A model generated the notes under the pieces. It did no database searches, had not been told where the DNA came from, and worked only from the letters and a program-made list of their open reading frames with translations. Below, piece after piece: positions 8,628 to 16,019 of a stretch of 64,000 nt of DNA. This DNA comes from Malonomonas sp036526255 (GTDB taxonomy: Bacteria; Desulfobacterota; Desulfuromonadia; Desulfuromonadales; Geopsychrobacteraceae): the NCBI GenBank assembly GCA_036526255.1, contig DATCYW010000080.1:110048-174047 (forward strand). Direction: 5' to 3'. The position numbers were made by a program, and so were the translations under genes. The stretch's first letter is position 1. Each line of letters opens with the position of its first letter.

Positions 8628-9362
8628 ATGGCAAGAATCAAGTTGACGATCGAGTACGATGGTACCGATTACGTCGGCTGGCAGTTTCAGCCGAACGGGA
8701 TTTCGATTCAGCAGCGGGTTGAAGAGGCGTTGGAGAAACTTCTCGGGGAGCAGGTGCGAGTACATTCTTCCGGACGCACTGATGCTGGTGTTCATGCGCT
8801 GGGGATGGTTTGTCATTTAGAGACAGCAAGAGAGTTGCCGTTGTCGGCTTGGCGCGAAGGGTTGAATCGTTTCTTGCCGGCTGATATTGCTATCTGTAAT
8901 GCTGAAAGTGTAGGCGAAGATTTTCATGCCCGCTTTTCGGCGGTTGGTAAATGTTATCGCTACCGTGTGCTCTGTTCAGAGGTTCGCTCGCCGCTACAGC
9001 AGCGTACCAGTTGGCAGATTCGACAAAAGTTGGACCACGTGGCAGTTCGGCAAGCGGCAGATTTGTTGGTCGGCGAACACGATTTTGCAGCGTTTCGCAC
9101 CAGTGGCTGTGTCGCGGCGACGACGCGGCGGCAGATTTTTTCAGTAAAAGTGAGCGAAGAAGAAAATCTGCTATTGATCGATGTTTGTGGTTCCGGATTC
9201 TTGAAAAATATGGTACGTATGCTGGTTGGTACTCTCATAGAGGTCGGTCGCGGTAGGCGACCGGTGACAGATGTCTCGGCGCTACTTTCCGGTTGTTCCT
9301 CAGTAGCTCCAGCCCTGACGGCTCCACCGCAGGGTTTGTGCCTGATGGCTGTCTATTATTGA
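8628..9362 (+). CDS. truA: tRNA pseudouridine(38-40) synthase
   Basis: TruA converts uridines at positions 38-40 of the tRNA anticodon arm to pseudouridine. The 244-residue product starts MARIKLTIEYDGTDYVGWQ, as TruA proteins do. It carries the catalytic aspartate in SGRTDAGVHA (Asp52) and the conserved FHARFSA and FLKNMVRM segments of the second half. Length and motifs are full. No strong ribosome site is seen directly before the ATG. It lies between leuB and the rplM-rpsI pair, which has its own promoter. Confidence 0.96.
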   Translation: MARIKLTIEYDGTDYVGWQFQPNGISIQQRVEEALEKLLGEQVRVHSSGRTDAGVHALGMVCHLETARELPLSAWREGLNRFLPADIAICNAESVGEDFHARFSAVGKCYRYRVLCSEVRSPLQQRTSWQIRQKLDHVAVRQAADLLVGEHDFAAFRTSGCVAATTRRQIFSVKVSEEENLLLIDVCGSGFLKNMVRMLVGTLIEVGRGRRPVTDVSALLSGCSSVAPALTAPPQGLCLMAVYY

Positions 9363-9412
9363 GAGGCTTTTTTGCATCTCGGGCAAGTGCGAAAAAGCAG
9401 GCACGAATTCCC

Positions 9413-9441
9413 TTGACAGCTTTTGGTTATTCGGCTAGTTT
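9413..9441 (+). promoter_or_regulatory. Predicted promoter of rplM-rpsI
   Basis: Consensus TTGACA (9413-9418) is followed after 17 bp by TAGTTT (9436-9441), a weak -10 match. It lies 54 bp before the rplM start. Confidence 0.5.
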
Positions 9442-9495
9442 CTTCGCTTTGTGAGCCCCGCAACCCTAAGAGTTTGAAATCTGGAGAGGAACGCG

Positions 9496-9924
9496 ATGAG
9501 TACTCAAGTCGCTAAAGAGCAAGATATCGTAAGAAGTTGGTTTATCGTAGATCTGGAGGACGTTGTCCTCGGTCGTGCTGCAACAGAGATTGCCCGTGTT
9601 CTGCGTGGTAAGCATAAGCCGATTTATACCCCAAGTGTTGATACCGGTGATTTTGTTGTTGTGCTGAATGCCGACAAGGTCAAAATGACTGGTAATAAGC
9701 TGGCAGACAAGAAGTATTATCACCACACTGGCTACCCCGGCGGTATCCGCGAGATCACTGCGGAGAAACTGCTGGCCAAGAAGCCGGAGATGGTGATTCA
9801 GGCTGCTGTGAAAGGGATGTTGCCCAAGAATAAACTGGGCAGCAAGATGTTCAAGAAACTCAAGGTTTACGCCGGTGGTGATCATCCTCATGCCGCCCAG
9901 CAGCCTAAAGAACTGAAGATTTAG
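9496..9924 (+). CDS. rplM: 50S ribosomal protein L13
   Basis: L13 is an early-assembling large-subunit protein. The 142-residue sequence has the family signatures WFIVDLEDVVLGRAATEIA near the start, the KMTGNKL and YYHHTGYPGG segments in the middle, and the conserved GMLPKNKLG stretch followed by KVYAGGDHPHAAQQP at the end. GGAGAGG precedes the ATG. It is followed 12 bp later by rpsI, the usual bacterial pairing, so the two are co-transcribed. Confidence 0.98.
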   Translation: MSTQVAKEQDIVRSWFIVDLEDVVLGRAATEIARVLRGKHKPIYTPSVDTGDFVVVLNADKVKMTGNKLADKKYYHHTGYPGGIREITAEKLLAKKPEMVIQAAVKGMLPKNKLGSKMFKKLKVYAGGDHPHAAQQPKELKI

Positions 9925-9936
9925 GAGATAGCTTAG

Positions 9937-10329
9937 ATGGCTGAGCAGAAGTTCTACGCAACTGGTAAAAGAAAAACTTCGATTGCCCGTGTCTGGTTGA
10001 AGCCTGGCAGTGGTGAAATTAACATTAACAAGCGCACTATCGATGAGTTCTTCGGTCGTGAAACTTCAAAAATGGTTGTTCGTCAGCCGTTGGAGTTGAC
10101 CGACAACATCGGTAAGTTCGATATCTTTGTCAATGTTTGTGGTGGTGGCGCATCTGGTCAGGCTGGCGCTATCAAGCACGGTATCACCAAGGCACTGCTT
10201 GAGGTTAATCCGTCTCTGCGCGGTGTCCTGAAGAAATCCGGCTTCATTACTCGTGACAGCCGCATCAAGGAACGTAAAAAGTACGGCCGCAAAGCTGCAC
10301 GCGCGAGCTACCAGTTCTCCAAGCGTTAA
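9937..10329 (+). CDS. rpsI: 30S ribosomal protein S9
   Basis: S9 belongs to the small-subunit head, and its C-terminal tail reaches the P-site tRNA. The 130-residue protein shows the FYATGKRKTSIARVW start, the GGGASGQAGAIKHGI centre and the C-terminal KKYGRKAARASYQFSKR, which ends in the required Lys-Arg pair. TAGGAG lies before the ATG. It is the last gene of the rplM-rpsI operon, closed by a strong terminator. Confidence 0.98.
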   Translation: MAEQKFYATGKRKTSIARVWLKPGSGEININKRTIDEFFGRETSKMVVRQPLELTDNIGKFDIFVNVCGGGASGQAGAIKHGITKALLEVNPSLRGVLKKSGFITRDSRIKERKKYGRKAARASYQFSKR

Positions 10330-10361
10330 ATCGCTTACGACTGCTTGCAGTCAAGTCGCTC

Positions 10362-10399
10362 AAAAAGAGGGAAGCCCATGCGGGTTTCCCTCTTTTTTT
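10362..10399 (+). terminator. Intrinsic terminator after rpsI
   Basis: Sixteen-base arms (10362-10377 and 10382-10397, one G-U pair) around a 4-nt loop end in a seven-T run. This is a textbook Rho-independent terminator. Confidence 0.9.
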
Positions 10400-10418
10400 G
10401 TTAGTCCGCCGGCAACGG

Positions 10419-10447
10419 TCGACTTTGCTTGCGGTGGGCGGTATGAT
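10419..10447 (+). promoter_or_regulatory. Predicted promoter of argC
   Basis: TCGACT (10419-10424) and TATGAT (10442-10447) are 17 bp apart, 49 bp before the argC start. No clear ARG-box operator was recognised. Confidence 0.5.
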
Positions 10448-10495
10448 GCCTAATATTGCTTAAGTTTTCCATGCTTCTATAGAGACGAGGTTCGT

Positions 10496-11533
10496 ATGAT
10501 AAAGGTTGCAGTTGTCGGTGCCAGTGGCTACACCGGCGTTGAGTTGCTCCGGTTGCTGGTCGGTCATCCCGAGGTGGAAATCACTTGTGTCACCTCGCGT
10601 CAACACGAGGGCGTTCCTATCAGTCAGGTGTTTCCATCGTTGAGTGGTTTTTGCGACCAGGTCTGCGCTCCGCTCGATGTGGCTGTGATTGCCGAGCAGG
10701 CGCAATTGATTTTTACCGCCTTGCCGCATAAGTCAGCCATGGAGGTCATTCCGGATTTCTTGTCGGCTGGTTGCAAGGTTATCGATCTTTCAGCGGATTA
10801 CCGTTTGCGTGACAAGGCTGTTTACGAGCATTGGTATCAGGCGCACACGAGTCCTGAACTCCTCGGTGAAGCGGTTTATGGTTTGCCGGAACTGTTTCGG
10901 CCGCAGATCGCAACTGCCCGCCTGGTCGCTAACCCGGGCTGCTACCCGACCAGTGTCGCACTGGGTCTGGCACCCTTGTTGGCTAACGGTCTGATTGATA
11001 ACGCGTCATTGGTGATCGACAGTAAGTCTGGCACGACCGGCGCCGGTCGCGCGGCCAAGCAGGGCAGCCTTTACTGCGAGGTCAACGAGGGGTTCAAAGC
11101 TTACGGTGTTGCCAGTCATCGCCATACGCCGGAGATTGAACAGACCCTGACAACTCTGGCGGGCAGTCCGGTGCAGGTGAGTTTCACTCCGCATCTGTTG
11201 CCGGTCAATCGGGGAATTCTGTCAACCATCTATGCAACGTTGCAGGAACAGAAGACGAGTGACGAACTGGTCGCTCTTTTTCGCGAGTATTATGCCGGAG
11301 AGTCCTTCGTGCGGGTAATGCCGGGGCGGGATTTGCCGAATGTGGCTTATGTCAGGGGGACTAACTTTTGTGATCTGGGGGTAGTCAGCGACCCGCGCAC
11401 CGGGCGGGTAATCGTCATTTCGGCGATAGATAATCTGGTCAAGGGGGCAGCCGGTCAGGCCGTGCAGAACATGAACCTGCTTTATGGCTTGAAAGAACAG
11501 CTCGGGTTGGGGATTGTGCCACTTTTCCCCTAG
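10496..11533 (+). CDS. argC: N-acetyl-gamma-glutamyl-phosphate reductase
   Basis: ArgC reduces N-acetylglutamyl phosphate to the semialdehyde with NADPH, the third step of arginine synthesis. The 345-residue product has the dinucleotide-binding start VAVVGASGYTGVELLRLL, the LPHKSAM segment, and the catalytic cysteine in VANPGCYPT (Cys149). The conserved SGTTGAGR and SFTPHLLPVNRGI segments follow. Length is normal. ACGAGG precedes the ATG. It sits alone here, without other arg genes. Confidence 0.96.
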   Translation: MIKVAVVGASGYTGVELLRLLVGHPEVEITCVTSRQHEGVPISQVFPSLSGFCDQVCAPLDVAVIAEQAQLIFTALPHKSAMEVIPDFLSAGCKVIDLSADYRLRDKAVYEHWYQAHTSPELLGEAVYGLPELFRPQIATARLVANPGCYPTSVALGLAPLLANGLIDNASLVIDSKSGTTGAGRAAKQGSLYCEVNEGFKAYGVASHRHTPEIEQTLTTLAGSPVQVSFTPHLLPVNRGILSTIYATLQEQKTSDELVALFREYYAGESFVRVMPGRDLPNVAYVRGTNFCDLGVVSDPRTGRVIVISAIDNLVKGAAGQAVQNMNLLYGLKEQLGLGIVPLFP

Positions 11534-11611
11534 TCTTCAGCAGTAAATAATCGTAGGATACGCAGTTAAATTATCCTTAAGTTTCACCTGCGTAAGTTGA
11601 GGAGTTTCTGA

Positions 11612-13780
11612 ATGTTGGAACGCGGCCGTTTGATTGCCGACTGCAGGATTGTCAAGCCGCTCGCTGAAAACAAGATGTATCAAACCTATCTGGTTGAAAC
11701 AACTGAGTTCGGTTCGGTCGTGATGCATCTGTTTGCTAACGAAGCTTTTCCTGATGAGAAGGTTCGTCAGAAATTTATTGCTGCTGCCGGTTCATTGCTT
11801 GGGCATGCACTGCCGGGGATTTGTTCTCTGCTAAAAGTCGGTGCGGATGACGAAACGGTTTATGCTCTTTATCCAAGCGTTGCCGGGCAGCCACTAGCGG
11901 AACAGCTGGTCTCTGGTTCTTCTGCCAGGCAGTCACTGGAGTTCATCAAGCAGCTAGCGCAATGTTTAAGTCCGGCGCATCGTTCCGGGCTCTGGCATGG
12001 CAATCTTTCACCGCAGACAGTCTTTATCGACAAGGGGCAGATTGAGCTCGCCGACTTTGCTTTAAGCGGTCTGGTAAAGCTTGATTTCAATTCCGGAGTT
12101 GACGCCAGCTACAGTAGCCCCGAGCTGGTCCGCGGCGAGGCACTGAGTCCAGCATCTGATCTCTACAGTATTGGGATTATTCTCTTTCAACTGCTGACCG
12201 GTAAGTTACCTTATACCGGAGATCAGCCGTTTTCGATTGCCATGCAGCACCTTCAGGGAGAAATCCCGCTTCTCCCTGAGTCGCTGAGCATCTGCCAGCC
12301 GCTACTTGATTCACTGCTGCAAGCAATGGCCGACGAACGAAATAGCACAGATGAGCTGATTGACGAGCTGGATCGGCTTCTGGCTCGCCCGGAACTTGAT
12401 GCGTTGGCTCTGCCGGTGCAGTTAAGTTTTGCTGATATTCGGCCCTCTTTGCCAGCTGAAAATTCAGCTGACGAAGAAATTGGTATCGGAGCAGATACGA
12501 CAGAAGCAGTGTCATTGCTTGAAAACACCTCAAGGGTCGAGCAGGCGATGCTTGAGTCGGATGTCACGGCGCGCATTGAGAGACGTTTGAAGGAACGAGC
12601 CGCCGTGCTGCAGTCCTCATCTCAGGGCAGTGAACAGGAGCGGGCCGATACGGCACGAATATCCGAAATTAATCGACAGGATGGGCAAGTTACAAACATG
12701 CTGAATCAGAAACGTTATCAGAAAAAATCCGGCCGCGGCAGACTGCTGCTATTGACTCTACTGGGAATCGCCATCGGCGCGGTTTTGTATTTGCTGATCT
12801 TTCAACGTGGCGCAGAGAACCCGCAGTTTGCCTCTTCGACAGGGCCTGCAGAGTTGATCGTTGCTCTTGAGGCCGGGCGTTTACAGTTGCAGAGTGATGA
12901 GTTGGCTGCTGCAGAGAAGACCTTTCTTGGTCTGATCGAAAAGTACCCCGGCACACCTGAGCCTTATAATAACCTGGCCGTCGTCTACGCATTGCAGGGT
13001 CAGCTGGATGCCGCTAAGACCGCGCTGGAACAGGCACTGGCTACAGATGCTGGCTACGCTACTGTCTATCGTAATCTTGGCACCGTTTATGCTGAAATGG
13101 CGCGCGATTCCTACGGTCGTGCCCTGCAGTTAAAAAAGGGGCAGCAGTCGGTCAGTTTGCTGATGTTTGCAGCCGACGGGCCGCTGCCATTGCACCTTGA
13201 TAAACCAGCCAGTGGGGCTGTCGTGGCCACAGCTGCTGAGCCTGTCGTGTCAGCGGCGGTAGCTACCGGGCAGATTCCTGCTGACAACGCTGAGCCGGTG
13301 ACAGCTTCTGCCGCGAATCCTGCAGAGACTGCACCACCTGTAATTGCGGCGACCGAGGTACCGCCTCCGGTGGCGGCAGTCGTGACGCCAAAGGTTCAGG
13401 AAAAAGTCACTGAGGTTGTCATTGCCCCTGAGCCAGAGTCGGCCGAACTCTTTCTGCAGAGCTGGGCCGCTGCCTGGGCAGCACAGAATGTTGAAGCTTA
13501 TCTGTCTTTTTATGCCGATGACTATGTTCCTTCCAATGGTCAGAGCCGCAGGGAATGGGCTGCCGGCAGGAAGAGTCGTCTGACAAAGCCGACTAAGATC
13601 GAAGTCGCTCTCGAGGATTTTTCACCGCTGCGGACCGAGGGTGACAAAATACAGATAGAAGTAACGCAGTCCTATCAGAGTGATCGGTTTGCCGATCGGA
13701 CCCGCAAATTGTTCGATCTGAAACGTACGGGAGATAAGTGGGAAATCTTGCGCGAACGTTCACTCGGGAGGGTGCGTTGA
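11612..13780 (+). CDS. Transmembrane pseudokinase with TPR repeats and C-terminal NTF2-like domain
   Basis: The 722-residue protein has four parts. Residues 5-260 form a protein-kinase-like domain whose active site is degenerate: the HRD loop reads HGNLSPQT (129-136), DFG reads DFA (148-150), and no VAIK-type lysine is seen near GSVVMHLF. Structural marks persist as SPEL (169-172) and DLYSIG (183-188). One membrane helix lies at 378-397, so the kinase-like part should be cytoplasmic and the rest periplasmic. TPR-like repeats span about 428-505, a Pro/Ala-rich linker runs to 610, and an NTF2-like domain fills 612-722. The same terminal domain ends the next two genes. GAGGAG precedes the ATG. 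It is probably a scaffold or regulator rather than an active kinase. Confidence 0.8.
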   Translation: MLERGRLIADCRIVKPLAENKMYQTYLVETTEFGSVVMHLFANEAFPDEKVRQKFIAAAGSLLGHALPGICSLLKVGADDETVYALYPSVAGQPLAEQLVSGSSARQSLEFIKQLAQCLSPAHRSGLWHGNLSPQTVFIDKGQIELADFALSGLVKLDFNSGVDASYSSPELVRGEALSPASDLYSIGIILFQLLTGKLPYTGDQPFSIAMQHLQGEIPLLPESLSICQPLLDSLLQAMADERNSTDELIDELDRLLARPELDALALPVQLSFADIRPSLPAENSADEEIGIGADTTEAVSLLENTSRVEQAMLESDVTARIERRLKERAAVLQSSSQGSEQERADTARISEINRQDGQVTNMLNQKRYQKKSGRGRLLLLTLLGIAIGAVLYLLIFQRGAENPQFASSTGPAELIVALEAGRLQLQSDELAAAEKTFLGLIEKYPGTPEPYNNLAVVYALQGQLDAAKTALEQALATDAGYATVYRNLGTVYAEMARDSYGRALQLKKGQQSVSLLMFAADGPLPLHLDKPASGAVVATAAEPVVSAAVATGQIPADNAEPVTASAANPAETAPPVIAATEVPPPVAAVVTPKVQEKVTEVVIAPEPESAELFLQSWAAAWAAQNVEAYLSFYADDYVPSNGQSRREWAAGRKSRLTKPTKIEVALEDFSPLRTEGDKIQIEVTQSYQSDRFADRTRKLFDLKRTGDKWEILRERSLGRVR

Positions 13781-15123
13781 TGGTAAGACGCCTTCTGGTT
13801 GCGGTATTAATACTGACACTGCTCGGGTTTACCGGCGTCAGGGTCAGTGCGCTCTGGTCGCAACCTGATGAGCGGCTGGTCGAACGGGCAGTTCTTGACG
13901 ATACCCTCTCGACAGCAAGCTGGTTGCTGACGCTGGATGATCAGCAGCGGGCGTTCTGGCAACGGCTGGAGTCTCGTTTGCAGGGCAACCCAGACGATTT
14001 TGAGGCGAGCCTGCTGAAAAGCTTGCTGCTGTTTCAGGGGGCGCGCTTAAATGCCGCGGTGTCTGAACTGCAGGAGTTGACCCGACGGGCACCTAAGTTT
14101 CAGCTTGCACATCTGGTCTTGGGTGACCTGTTGCTGGCGCGTTTCGATCTGGTTTCGTCAATCGGCAAAAGCGCTCTTCTGCAGCGGCTTGATGCCCAGC
14201 AGGAACTCCAGATCGAACAGTTGCGCCGCGAGGCTCGAGCCAGACTGCAGGGTTACCTGGCGTTGGTTGACGGTGTTGAGGTTCCAAGGGCGTTACTTAG
14301 CCTCAGTTCCGTCACCGAGTATGCGCTGGTCGTCGACAAGAGTATGAATCGACTCTACGTCTATCGTAACCTGGGGCCGGGTTTGCCGCCTGAACTGGTG
14401 GATGACTATTACATCGTTCTGGGTAAAAAAACCGGCGACAAATTCAAGGAAGGTGATCTGCGAACCCCGAACGGGGTCTATTTCGTCACCAGTTACCTGC
14501 CGGATGAAAAGCTGCCGCCACTCTATGGCAGCGGAGCTTTCCCGGTTAACTATCCAAACGAACTCGATTTGCGCCTGCGTAAAACCGGAAATGGTATCTG
14601 GTTGCATGGCACCGACAAAGATTTCTACAGTCGCCCGCCGCTCGATACCGAAGGTTGTGTCGTGTTGACCAACGAAGAGTTCAGCCGTATAGGGCAATAT
14701 GTTGAGATCGGTCGCACTCCGGTGGTTATCAGCGAGCAGGTTGAGTGGGTCTCCAGTCGTGAATGGCTGGATAAGAATATCGAGATTCAGGCAACTCTGG
14801 AGCACTGGCGGCAGAGTTGGGAGCAGGCCGATCTGGCTGCCTATCTGCGTCTCTATTCGGCTGATTTCTGGGCCAAGGGGCATGACAACAGCAGCTGGGG
14901 ACGACACAAGAAGATGGTTTTTGCCGGAAAGAAATTCCAGAAGATCGACCTGTCAGAAATTTCACTGTTAGCCTATCCGCAGGTCGGTGATGGCAAGCAG
15001 ATGGTGGTTGCGAACTTTGTCCAGCATTACCGCTCTAATAATTACAACGGTGACATGCGCAAGCGGCTCTATATGGTAAAAGAGCAGGGACGTTGGAAGG
15101 TTCTTTATGAAGGGCATCAGTAA
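13780..15123 (+). CDS. YkuD-type L,D-transpeptidase/carboxypeptidase with C-terminal NTF2-like domain (Csd6-like)
   Basis: The 447-residue protein should act on peptidoglycan stem peptides in the periplasm. It has an N-terminal signal or anchor (about 4-24), a helical TPR-like region to about 165, and a YkuD domain (180-320) with IWLHGTDKD (His276) and DTEGCVVL (Cys293) as the catalytic His and Cys. An NTF2-like domain follows (about 335-447). The usual SHGC is DTEGC here. The order matches Helicobacter Csd6, a cell-shape L,D-carboxypeptidase, so carboxypeptidase activity is as likely as transpeptidation. The ATG overlaps the upstream stop by one base (TGATG) after GGGAGG, implying translational coupling. 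Confidence 0.85.
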   Translation: MVRRLLVAVLILTLLGFTGVRVSALWSQPDERLVERAVLDDTLSTASWLLTLDDQQRAFWQRLESRLQGNPDDFEASLLKSLLLFQGARLNAAVSELQELTRRAPKFQLAHLVLGDLLLARFDLVSSIGKSALLQRLDAQQELQIEQLRREARARLQGYLALVDGVEVPRALLSLSSVTEYALVVDKSMNRLYVYRNLGPGLPPELVDDYYIVLGKKTGDKFKEGDLRTPNGVYFVTSYLPDEKLPPLYGSGAFPVNYPNELDLRLRKTGNGIWLHGTDKDFYSRPPLDTEGCVVLTNEEFSRIGQYVEIGRTPVVISEQVEWVSSREWLDKNIEIQATLEHWRQSWEQADLAAYLRLYSADFWAKGHDNSSWGRHKKMVFAGKKFQKIDLSEISLLAYPQVGDGKQMVVANFVQHYRSNNYNGDMRKRLYMVKEQGRWKVLYEGHQ

Positions 15124-15150
15124 TTTTGTTTTCAGGAGGATGTGGCTGAA

Positions 15151-15933
15151 ATGTACCGTTTATCTTTAATAATTTGTGCCTTGCTGGTTGTGTTGACATC
15201 TGCAGACCTGAGAGCGGCACAGCTTGTTGGGCACAGCGATGGAACTGTCCTTGATCAACGCACCGGCCTGATCTGGCAGCAGGAAGCCTCAGGGCGGATG
15301 CCCTGGCTGGAAGCGGTACGGTTCTGTAATCAGCTGGAGCTGGCCGGCGTCCGTGGCTGGCGGTTACCGTTTCGGGATGAGCTGAAAACGCTGATTTCCC
15401 AAACTGGTGAGTCCATGCTGGATGAACAGGCTTTTCCCGGTGCCCAGGCTGAGGTTTACTGGAGCCTCAGCCGTGAAGAGCAGCAACCGGATCAGGTCTG
15501 GGGCGTGAGCTTTGTCGATGGCAAGGACTACATGTTCGATCGCAAGGATTTCAATTTTCAAGCGCGCTGCATGATAGAAACGGCAGAGGCTGTCTATCTG
15601 CCGCTGCTCAACAAGTGGGCCAATGCCTGGTCGGCGCAGGATGTCGAGGGTTATCTCGGTTGCTACGGGCAAAAATTTCTGCCTGAGGGGGGGCTGAGCC
15701 GCGAAGAGTGGGCAAAGCAGCGTCAAGTTCGTATCACCAAGCCGAAATCGATTCAGGTGACTGTTTCAGATATAAAAGTTGTTTCCGAAGAGGGGAGTCG
15801 GGCAGAGATCATGTTCCGGCAGAAGTATCAGGCGAACAGTTATCAGGATCAGGTCATGAAGGTCATGGCGCTGGGGCTGGAGCGTGGGGAACTGGTTATT
15901 CTCAGCGAGCGGACGATTTCTCAGATCCAGTAG
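15151..15933 (+). CDS. Exported DUF1566 (Lcl C-terminal-like) protein with NTF2-like domain
   Basis: The 260-residue protein has a signal peptide (about 1-22). A DUF1566-type domain (about 25-145) follows, marked by DGTVLDQRTGLIWQQ, the RGWRLPFRDELKTLI core and the YWSLS segment; this fold is common in surface and adhesin proteins. The C-terminal part (150-260) is the same NTF2-like domain as in the two preceding genes, with WANAWSAQDVEGYL closely matching the pseudokinase protein. The ATG at 15151 was chosen over a GTG at 15142 because AGGAGG at 15134-15139 is correctly spaced only for the ATG. The gap to the L,D-transpeptidase gene is 27 bp and a terminator follows. The function is not established. 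Confidence 0.8.
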   Translation: MYRLSLIICALLVVLTSADLRAAQLVGHSDGTVLDQRTGLIWQQEASGRMPWLEAVRFCNQLELAGVRGWRLPFRDELKTLISQTGESMLDEQAFPGAQAEVYWSLSREEQQPDQVWGVSFVDGKDYMFDRKDFNFQARCMIETAEAVYLPLLNKWANAWSAQDVEGYLGCYGQKFLPEGGLSREEWAKQRQVRITKPKSIQVTVSDIKVVSEEGSRAEIMFRQKYQANSYQDQVMKVMALGLERGELVILSERTISQIQ

Positions 15934-15957
15934 TTTCGGTTCTGTTGAGTTCTCAAG

Positions 15958-15996
15958 AAAAAGGCCGGTTCCCTTAAGTGGGTGCCGGCCTTTTTT
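15958..15996 (+). terminator. Bidirectional terminator between the three-gene cluster and the HD-GYP gene
   Basis: Eleven-base arms (15958-15968 and 15985-15995) give an A-tract/GGCCGG stem with T runs on both strands. It lies between convergent genes and should stop both. Confidence 0.85.
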
Positions 15997-16019
15997 CATT
16001 TGTTACGGTCGCATATTTC

